A DNA stretch of 64,000 bases from Ligula intestinalis (lineage: Eukaryota; Platyhelminthes; Cestoda; Diphyllobothriidea; Diphyllobothriidae), in NCBI GenBank assembly GCA_036362985.1, contig JAYGXS010000010.1, forward strand, positions 13,466,434 through 13,530,433, given 5' to 3'. The first letter of the stretch is position 1. Every line of letters begins with the position of its first letter. Below, piece by piece: positions 55,700 through 64,000 of this stretch. A program made the translations under genes and the position numbers. The notes under the pieces were generated by a model, which was given only the letters and a program-made list of their open reading frames with translations, did not search any database and was not told where the DNA came from.

Positions 55700-55862
55700 G
55701 AAAGGCCATTTCTGACTTGTTAGCCATCTTCAGCTAGCCATACCCAATACCTGGTTTTGCAGCCCCGAAGCTCGAACCCGCGACCAATTAGTTAAATGCC
55801 CGACGCCTCAAGTCTTCAACCAGGGCTCATTGTTTTATCGGTTGCGATCGGGTATGCTAACA
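55700..55862 (-). repeat. SINE copy with clear tRNA-like head
   Basis: On the minus strand: TTAGCATACCCGATCGCAAC, AACAATGAGCCCTGGTTGAA, GGTCGCGGGTTCGAGCTTCG (B box), ATTGGGTATGGCTAGCTGAA, GTCAGAAATGGCC. The 3' end after GGCC is lost. Confidence 0.8.
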
Positions 55863-56954
55863 GTGGTACGGAGTTGCTAACGGATTGCTAACGGACTGCA
55901 CACATACTGCAATATGGACGGGCGAGTGGGTTTTCTGACAGATCGGTGTACGCATATATGCCACCCAATACAAGCATCCATATTTCTCAAATTGTGACTT
56001 GGGGCTCCATCCAATGATGACAGCTAAGAAGTCAGAAAACGACACTCCTGGTATTTGACCCTAACCTTATTCTATGAAACTAGCCGTGGTGGGGCTGCTG
56101 GTAAAGCTTAAGAAGGAGTCTCAAGACACAGCGAGACATCTATGCCTCTACCACTACTCTTTAATTTAGCGCTGCTTTCAAGGTCACATGGGAGTAATAT
56201 GTGACGCTCTAGTGCAACTGTAGCATACAATTCTTATCTCAATTTCCCGTCGGTGACAAGTCGGATTGTTATTTTTCGCCCTTGAATCATTCTTTCTCTC
56301 AGCAATCTATGGATTTGAACCCCACTCCTGTGCGTTTAATTTAAATGCCTCTAGATGAATATTTTCATCCCAAAAAAATAATGCTTCAGTTTACCTGATG
56401 CAGGTACTTTTCGATGATACCACCTTCTTAACCGTTCTCAAATTCTATGACAAGCGGTTTATAAAAACGATGTTTCCCAAAACACAAACGAAGGCCGTCT
56501 TCCACGAATAGAGAGCCGCTCAATAAAGTCAGTCGATATACATTTTTTAAATGCAACACAATCTCCGCGTTCAAGGGGCTGAAAGTAGTTATCTTTCATA
56601 TCATGAGACTGATAGAACGGAAAATTGGGGAGGTGTAAATCAGAGTACATTTCAACAACAACGAGACGCCTCGAGGGTACATGAACACACACCAGCATGG
56701 CTAAGTGAAATTGGAAAAAGATCGCTCTCGAGCCTTATTCTCGCACACCTTGTCCATATTAATCTCCGACTTGATCCTAACGAAGCCTTTCAGAATGTCT
56801 ACCAGACATCAGCTAGATTCTACAAGGGCCTTCGCCGACGGCTACTACCAGTAGCCGAGGTAGTGGCTATACGGCTAGTGAATCCAGTAGTGTGTTGTCA
56901 AAGGACGCTACTACAGGCGCTCTTCTCCATGACCGACGCCGACGCCAGGTGGCG

Positions 56955-57130
56955 ATTGCGTGTTGCCCCCACACCTTGGTAACATTTGTTCACTCCGTGA
57001 ACGTGACGGTGATGTTCATTCCACATACTCGAACCATAACTACTATTCACAGTCTAGTTTATTTGCTTTCATCCCCAGTCCAATGACCTCATCATTCCGA
57101 TATTGCCCTGCGCGAGATGTGAAAGTAAAG
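56955..57130 (+). repeat. Dispersed repeat, copy 2
   Basis: Matches the minus strand of 29110-29290: ACTCCGTGAACGTGACGGTG, CATACTCGAACCAT, TCATCCCCAGTCCAA. An AATAAACTC near 57195 could be a poly(A) signal of this element. Confidence 0.6.
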
Positions 57131-58763
57131 AGTTTTAATCATAAGAGATTAACTAACCCTGATTGAGTAATTGCCTAGAAAACGTGTGTTTGCTAAATAA
57201 ACTCTTAAATTTGAACTCTTTCACAGTCTTGCCACGTCCAAGCATGTGCAACATTTCTTCAAAATGGTAAGTGCCCTGGAAGTCAAAGGCACGACAGCTT
57301 TGACCTTTATAAATCTCAGAACTTTACAAATTGATCGAACTCGCTTGTTGAGACCTGGTGGTAAACACCTCCCCGGAAAGATGGGTAACTTTGAGTGGAC
57401 TCCCAGGGAAAATAAATACTTCCCTGGCCTAACACTACGCTTAGCACGAAATCCAAGTCAAAACGCGACCCCATCCCTAAATGTAAAAGTGAACTCCCAC
57501 CTAACCCTTAACATTAGCTGTAATGTTAACTCTAATCTCCTTGAAAATTAGCGCAACACGCCATAATCCTCTTGTCTTGGCGTCCCTTTTTCATAAATGC
57601 TGTGATGCGTACCGAAATATAACCTTCGAGTAAATGTCAAATGAACTTCTCTTTTGCCTTATTTTTAGTAATAAGCCTGTCCTATTTTTATCCGTGAACA
57701 AACCCCCCCCCATAGGGCTTTGTAGACCGATGGCTAGGTTTCCTTTACAAATACAAGATTTTCAGAAGAGCACTTGGCGAGCATACGTGCATTTTTGATG
57801 AATTATCGTAGGACCAGTAAATGTATGTGGCAACGGGGTAGAAGCTAAATCATGCTGTCAGTAAACCCTAACCAAATGCCTCAAAGCCTCTAGGTTAGCG
57901 GCTGCTAGCAACAACAACTAGCAACAACTGCTATCACACTTCACACAAAAGAACTTCCTAAAATCTCCGCGCCTAACACGACTTATAGTCGCTCTCTCCC
58001 CATTTCCTCCGTCAAACCCTCACTGACGCTTAACCAGCCGTGTCCTTTCACTCTTTTCCCCAATCCCGACGACTCATTTGCAGGGAAAAGACGAACATTA
58101 TTGACCGCCTGTTATCATTTTTACGCCGTTTCCATATAAATGTGCTGGTGTAAATAACCATCCCGGACCCCGGGTATTTGAACGTATCAAGGTCACTTTT
58201 CGCGCAGATCGGAGAAGGATGGTGTGAACGTCTGTTGGTGAAGATGTCGGTGTCCCTTTTCATTCCGTTTGCTGACACAACTTCCCCCCCCCCTCTCCCA
58301 TAACGTATCGTATTATCGTCTTCTTAGCGTCAGCACCCCCATGGCCCTCACCCGCAGTTGCCCACAGCGCTGCACTCCCCACCTGTGTTAACTGAGATTA
58401 TGTGACCACCCCTCACTCCAAATGGATCGATTGTACAGGCTCTTGGTAATCTTTCGTATCGTATCCCTCCCCGTCCTTCTTTTTGCCAAATCTTTTATCG
58501 TAACATCCCTTATTTGGTACTACCTGGGAATTCTTGTTTGTGTTTGTGTGTTGTGGTGATTAACAACCCCGTTTGGCATTGAATTCGGAGACCAAACAGG
58601 TGATCTATTCCCTTAGGTGTGTGCAAATTTTGACATCCTCGGCGCCCTTCACTGGCCAGATAATAATTTATCGAAGGTACGCGTATGCTCGCCAACTGCT
58701 CCCCAAAATTCTTTGATTGAAATGTTTGCAACTCTAAAACAGGACTTCCGCTAACACCCAGCA
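57131..58763. other. No gene recognised
   Basis: Short frames only. The 57246-57551 plus-strand frame (101 codons, ATG, with ATG|GTAAGT-like context at 57266) has no known motif. The remainder is probably intergenic 3' to the kinase gene. Confidence 0.35.
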
Positions 58764-58769
58764 TTTATT
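58764..58769 (-). terminator. Poly(A) signal of the kinase gene
   Basis: AATAAA on the minus strand, 277 bases after the stop codon at 59046-59048. It is a canonical signal at a reasonable distance for the TTBK 3' UTR. Confidence 0.5.
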
Positions 58770-59045
58770 AGGCAACAGACATAGACAGCACACAACACCT
58801 CGATGTAAGATGCATCTGTAAATGCGCTGATGCACAAATATGCTGAATATCTGGAGGAAAAAGTTTCATTTTTCCTATAAAAGAAGGTCACCTAAGAATC
58901 TGAAACATGTTGGCTTTCTAGTTTCTGTAAGGGAGAGGGATGACCTTGGAGGAGGGAGGGAGTTGTTGGGAGGGGTGAAAGATATACAATTTTTGCCATC
59001 AAGAAGGGGGGCGCGGTTAATGTATAGGGTAACTGAGCAGATGCC

Positions 59046-59245
59046 CTACTTTGCAGCTTCAGTTCCAGCATCGCGCCGAGAATGTCCCTCCGTTAATTTT
59101 GAGCAGAGGCTCTTCAAGGAGATCTTCCTGGAAACGGGGGGTGTTGGCGATGACTTCGATGGGGCACGTGGTGGTAGTAGCGGAAGGGAGTTGGCTGATT
59201 CCTTGCGAATGACACCATTCTCAGTCGGAACTGGTTTCATATAGA
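59046..59245 (-). CDS. Predicted last exon of the TTBK gene
   Basis: A strong acceptor (TTTTTTTTCTCCTTCATGTAG, AG at 59247-59246) opens a frame that ends in TAG at 59048-59046. It begins with two bases (TC) completing a codon, which fits the phase-1 end of the kinase exon at 62681: G plus TC gives Val. The 60-odd residues are Ser/Pro/Lys-rich and clearly protein-like (YMKPVPTENGVIRK; LPLLPPRAPSKSS; SRKISLKSLCSKL; GHSRRDAGTEAAK). Low-complexity phosphorylatable tails are usual after the TTBK kinase domain. An unseen exon between the two remains possible. Confidence 0.65.
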
Positions 59246-60789
59246 CTACATGAAGGAGAAAAAAAACAGTGACAGTGATTGTCCTCAAGGTTCTCCGCTC
59301 CGATTGACTATCTTACTCAAATTTTGATAAAATTAAACTTGGTTTACTTTTTTAGCGCTATGTGCATCGTACACACTCCATAAACAATTGTTATCTGTGC
59401 GTAAAACTCTAAGATGTCGGTTTATTAGACTTGTCTTACTTCAACTCAAGCGCATAAAACCGTTGATTTAGTCTCGGTTACTGTATTGGTCGGATAGAGA
59501 AGAGAATGAAGGCCGCCATAAATATTGTTTTCGCCTTTTAGTTCTTCATACCTACCTTTATATTTTACCTGATCATGCTTTTCTTTTACCTTGCGAACGA
59601 AATGACAGTTTTTTATCACTGGGTCCTTCGCTTTCTCGGAGGAGAAGAAAGCGAGGGGGGCGAATCCTACGCATGAAAGCTCGCATGATCAGACGTCAGC
59701 CGCATGGTACATAACTGCCATCACGCAGTTAACGAAACCGTTTGTCACTGGTTAATTAGACATTGAAATGCAAAAGAAAGCCCGCGTTAGGGGTGCGAGG
59801 TAGCAGGTTGAAATTGGTGTGGTTTATCTTCAAACGATAGGTGACTGTGCCACGCCTTGAAGTCAGGCACAAACCAGGTGGTCGATAAAATTCCTAGGAC
59901 CGCGAGCTGCTTAGAAGCAGACTAGCATCAAGGATGCGCTCACTTAAGCGCTCAGTTGTTGCTTAAGATGGCGAAGACTACATGAAGCAACGAGTGTATG
60001 TGCTCAAGCTCTGAGTAGAGATGCTGAAAAGCGAGGTCGAGAATCCGTGTCTACTGTGCAAACAGACAAGGGGTATATAAGGCCCAAGTTCAGTCAGTGT
60101 TCTAGAGTCACGGCCCCTTGATGAGGACCCCTGATTATTTCCACAGATAGAGAACTTCGTAATTTTGCCCGTGAACAAGCAAGGTCGATGGAATTTTCGT
60201 CAGAAGGATTGCCGTTACTCAATATCCTGCAGTCCTTTATGCCTCTTTTGGTGTACACAACTTAACATGGAGGATAGTGAGGTATGACAAAATTGCAAAC
60301 GCCTGAGAAATACGAACGAATTTTGGCGCAATCCCTGATACCTGGAGGAACTAGTCAAGTACACCTTTTTTAACTCCTGGTGTTTGCTTTACCTTTGAGC
60401 AGTTCTTTAAGCAAAAAAAACTTGCAATATTCCAAGTATGAAGTCTTCATCTCCTTTTTTTCGTGACGTCATTCTGCTTAATGAAGATGAAACTACTTGG
60501 TAACATAAGTAATAGAGGAGTCTGTTTTTGGTTTATTCATGAGAAGTGGATATAATCTGTAGCAAGCTCCTCATAATTTTACTAAACTATCTCCTCCAAC
60601 GGCGAATCTTAGTTCTCGACAGTGATGTTACTTCAAAATGTCAGGCTTATAGAAATGTAAGAATCCGGTGAGAAATGATGCATGTTGAATTCATGTCCGG
60701 TGGACTGGGCATAATAGCACTTGGCTGCATTTAGGGCACAGAGTGGTAAATGGCAGAAGATATTGAAATTGTTTATTAAAGTTCACTGA

Positions 60790-60984
60790 CTACTAACGAA
60801 ATTCACCAGAAGCAGCTAGTAGTAGTTGCTGACAAAGACAAAGGAAGCTGAAATGGCCATTTCTGGCCCATTAACCCTCATCAGCTAGTCATACCCAACC
60901 CCAAGTGCTGCCGCACCCGAGGCTCGAAACCGCGACATTTTGATCAGGAGTCTTTCGCTCTAAACATTGAGCCAGATCTAAACC
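60790..60984 (-). repeat. SINE copy in the TTBK intron
   Basis: On the minus strand: TCTGGCTCAATG (A box), TGTCGCGGTTTCGAGCCTCG (B box), TTGGGGTTGGGTATGACTAG, CTGATGAGGGTTAATGGGCC, AGAAATGGCCATTTC and CTTTGTCTTTGTCAGC. The tail is shorter than in the 14-kb copy. Confidence 0.85.
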
Positions 60985-61140
60985 TTCAAAACGATGCACC
61001 CGTGACTTAATGGTTAGAATTGTCTTTGTCTATTGTCTTTGCCGGCAACATTATCCGGTGTTGAAATAAGCCGCTAATACAAGACAAAGCTTCAGTCTTT
61101 GCCAATACAAGTGATCATGCGAGTGCCAGGAAGCAATTGA

Positions 61141-61324
61141 GAAGAAAACGCTATCGCTGGTAAAAAAACGTTTATTCGCCTGACGTTTCGAAATCCGTCG
61201 CGGATTCATCACCATCGCGGATTCTGCTACTGTTTCCTACTCATTTCTCTTACGATGAATCCGCGACGGATGTCGAAACGTCAGGCAAATGTACGCATTG
61301 CCACAGCGATCGATTCTTCTTCTG
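61141..61324. repeat. Head-to-head inverted pair with hammerhead-like tails
   Basis: Arms 61141-61210 and 61253-61324 are inverted copies around a 42-bp spacer. Each arm, read outward, has ATCC-GCGAC-GGAT (a hairpin) followed by CGAAACGTCAGG and a tail with CAGCGAT..CG...TTCTTC. The third copy (minus, 36605-36531) follows a PLE GIY-YIG domain. Penelope-like elements are known to carry hammerhead ribozymes; here the GAAAC-GUC part is present, but the CUGAUGA box is imperfect in every copy. Confidence 0.7.
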
Positions 61325-62680
61325 CTTCAAGCTTTATTACATTTATCGGTGGCTATCACCTTGAAGGTTCGAGTAAATCCAATTAGCCCAGTATCCTTGA
61401 TGTTTCTATAACTCACCCCTGAGAAATATTTTCTCTGATAACGAAAAAGTCTACATCACGTTGCGTAACAGAAGTCAGAACCTACTTGTACTTGATTAGA
61501 TGAACATGTCGCTGGCTTGAAATATTTGACCCTGACAGGAAAAGCTGCCTACCGGCTAGCGTTTGTATCGTGCGCCTAGTTTGAAACAGAGCTCGACAAA
61601 AATTACAGAAAGTTCGTCCTTATTACCATCCCTAGTTCGTTACAGACAAACGCGCATTAGCCAGGGCGATACCTTTGAAAGCAACTTATTACGGGATGCT
61701 GTGTAATGGATCAGAAGCGGGACTTTTCGCTAGCAAACTTCAAGCTCCTGTTTCTCACCGTATGACTGGGCTCTCTGTCAGGCTTCCAATCTGTTTGCCA
61801 GTCCATTCCGTTACAGTCCCTTTAAACCCTGCCATCTGACACACACACACGATAAGCAGTTCTTCAGCATAATTCGCCTTAAGGATAACGTCTTCTTCAT
61901 AACTAAGGCATGGTCGAGCAATTCTAGTCCTAAAGGTCAGTGGAAAAGATTTCTGACGACCCATAGGTGCCCAGGAGAAATTAAGATTAGAGATCCCATT
62001 GACTGACCCACTTAGCATTGACAGGACAACTAAAGATCACAACTCTTCTGAGCTCCACTACATGGAGAGGGCGATAGTAAATTCAACAGTATGTGCTTCG
62101 CGTAGCAGTTTTTATGTTTTGCACTTTGTACATCTTGTTTGTTAAAAAATTAGGAAATTGTGGCTATGAAGAGAGGAAATGCAGGAGACTTTCAAGGAAG
62201 AAGGTTAGGGCAAACTTAGCGATCTTTTTGACTCGTCAATCGTTAATATACAAAATTTCGGGGACCAACTAATTTGGGAATTTGCATACATTGGGAAAGG
62301 AAGTTGCAAACGACAGAGTTACAAATGCATGTTATTGAAAAAAGTTCTCATAAGGTAGATCGATTTTAAATCCTCCAGCCTTAGAAGTTTCTGGGGTGTT
62401 TTTTTCCTGCGTTCTTCCAACAAACCTATTCAAAGGCATATTTTGGACGTAAAGCCCTATCGTAGATGTTTTACCTTTGCGTCCCTAACGCACATTTATA
62501 TCCTCTTTTCTCTTAAGCAGCACACTTTGCAGTTCGTTCAGCTATTACATGAATAAGCCTTTGCATATTTTGCCAGCTCTAATACGACAAACGCATTCTC
62601 TGGAAAGGCAAGTGGATGGTGAATGCTCATACATCGAGACTGTATATCAGAGAAGAACGCGTGTGAAGATGTTTGCTCAC

Positions 62681-63512
62681 CTCGTCCGTCAGCCAGTAAC
62701 ACTTTTTCAAATTCCTCCTCATTCTTGTCAGTCTTGTCACCGTTCTGGTTGACGTGCTCACTAGGTAGGGTGAAGGCCATGGTCGTTGGATCGCCGGCCT
62801 TGGAGAATCGGAGGTCACGTTCTGCGCGTGTGTCATCGGTTTCAGTAGGTCGCTTTTGCCTGAACCGGTTGCTTGTGGAACGACTTCCAGTCGATAGATG
62901 CTTGTTATAGATGTTTGAATAGTTGCGCTCCCAGTCATAGGGGTCGCTCCAGGCCACGCCCTGAGTCTTCATCCAGTCTAGTATTATCGCTTTTAGGCAA
63001 GTGTATTCGGGCGCCGTGAAGTAGTCCAAGGACTCCAGATGTGAGGCCCACCGATTGACCACTATGGCAGGCATACCTTTAGTAATCGCGTAGTTGCGTA
63101 AATCAAAACGACGCTTTTGTTCCGCAACCTCTTTCTTGTCGGTCATCTTATTCCAGGGTAGAATGGAGCTGGTGAATTCGATGAGCATGTACAGGAGAGA
63201 CCAGAGGTCATCATGGCGCCCGAGCTCACGACCTTCGTGGGCGTTTATGGAGGCATAGCGTACCGTGCCGCGAAAGGAAACCGAGCTGCGCGGCTCCCGT
63301 ATAGTCCGTCGGGGGTCGCTGGAAATGAATTTGCGCGAGAGGCCAAAATCCAAAATGCAGACCTCGTGCGGCTCATCAGCCCGAATAGTGAAATTGCCAG
63401 GCTTGATGTCTCGATGTAGGAAGCCAACTGAGTGCACCGCCTCGATTGCATCGAGGCACTTGCAAGCTAGCCGGAGGGTGGTGGGAAGGGTGAAACGACG
63501 TTGGGGGGATTT
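62681..63512 (-). CDS. Tau-tubulin kinase (TTBK), kinase-domain exon
   Basis: 832-nt exon between acceptor CTCTTTAAG (AG at 63514-63513) and donor GACGAG|GTGAGC (62680). Reading starts KSPQRRFT and runs through TTBK/CK1-group motifs: HSVGFLHRDIKPGN (HRD at 63416-63408), LDFGLSRKF (DFG at 63350-63342), RGTVRYASINAHEGRELG (the SIN form replacing APE, a CK1-group mark), DDLWSLLYMLIEF and LPWNKM. A charged tail follows. TTBKs are Ser/Thr kinases that phosphorylate tau and tubulin and act at microtubules and centrioles. The glycine loop and VAIK lysine must lie in exons beyond 64000. There is no ATG here: the frame enters through the splice site. The exon ends in phase 1. Confidence 0.93.
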
Positions 63513-64000
63513 CTTAAAGAGAACGCTAAGGCTCGGGCCCTAGAAAGGAACAGGAATGGTGGTGAACACATTGCGAAAGCAATTACATTTATGGTGACGC
63601 ATGGTGCTATGCATGTCAGTAGAGGTAACGTCAACAGCCTTTTTAACCAAAGCCTGTCTCGTAATTGTATTCGATGCTTTGTTTTGGCTTAAACCTGTGC
63701 TTTCGGTCTTTTGCGTCATCAAATTCTGCGTGTTTGCAGTAATTTTGTTGTGGCTGATAGAATTCGGTCAGGATATTGAAATCAACTCTCGGTCTGCGCC
63801 TAACACCTTAGCTAAGCTTTAGTTAGTCGAAGTTTGTGATGAAATTAAGAAGCAGTTATTTCAAAAACTGGACTGTCTACAGAAAAACAAGACTTCAATC
63901 TATTCTTTTTATTCCGATGAGTAATGAAAAAAGACACATGTTTTGACGCCTGTACTACAAAAAGGACCTCCAAGAAATAGAATAAGGAAGATATTAGGTT
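63513..64000 (-). other. Intron of the TTBK gene, upstream of the kinase exon
   Basis: No kinase N-lobe motif (GxGxxG or VAxK) is visible on the minus strand, and frames are broken by stops. It should be intronic, with the preceding exon outside the window. Confidence 0.6.

Noticed and set aside
61755..62018. 87-codon minus-strand frame in the TTBK intron as an extra exon
   Set aside because: No convincing acceptor and donor pair, no motif, and the exon at 59046-59245 already fits the splice phase.
62538..62680. Continuation of the kinase frame to a stop at 62538
   Set aside because: It begins exactly at a consensus donor and loses the kinase-tail composition, so it is best read as intron read-through.
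1..64000. CRISPR arrays, rRNA genes, bacterial operons
   Set aside because: None seen; the window has eukaryotic splice sites, retrotransposons and SINEs throughout.

Overview
The window is nuclear DNA of a large, repeat-rich invertebrate genome, most probably a parasitic flatworm. The evidence is a CsRn1-type Ty3/gypsy element, several Penelope-like element (PLE) remnants with GIY-YIG ends, tRNA-derived SINEs, very sparse exons with long AT-rich introns, and a locus shaped like a flatworm micro-exon gene. A tapeworm of the diphyllobothriidean kind would fit, but I cannot prove the species. Two runs of N (100 and 10) show it is a scaffold.

Layout, left to right. 1-2462: no firm gene, one possible exon. 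2463-7056: a complete minus-strand LTR retrotransposon with identical 191-bp LTRs, a 4-bp target duplication, primer site, polypurine tract and one intact 1326-residue Gag-Pol frame. 7061-14300: AT-rich and unrecognised, with a 100-N gap. 14340-15742: a SINE, a PLE GIY-YIG remnant and a solo LTR with a 5-bp target duplication. 16074 to about 22800, perhaps 24870: the most interesting part, a TATA box, a 49-nt signal-peptide exon, then tiny exon candidates (9, 24, 27, 39 nt and others) between strong splice sites. Most have lengths divisible by three and are open in one shared phase. Part of it lies in roughly 1.2-kb tandem units, one of them broken by a decayed Tc1/mariner-type transposon and an undersized assembly gap.

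25000-58000: a repeat landscape of PLE relics (26 kb, 36-37 kb, 41-43 kb), two pogo/Tigger-like MITEs, tRNA-like sequences, at least eight SINE copies, and two further segmental duplications (49-51 kb and 53.6-55.7 kb). Two weak protein-coding candidates lie at 34.5 and 35.8 kb.

58764-64000: the 3' half of a minus-strand tau-tubulin kinase (TTBK, CK1 group) gene. A large kinase exon (62681-63512) is followed by a phase-compatible last exon (59046-59245) and a poly(A) signal. The N-lobe exons lie outside the window. Only this kinase and the micro-exon locus look like host genes I can support; almost everything else recognisable is mobile-element derived.
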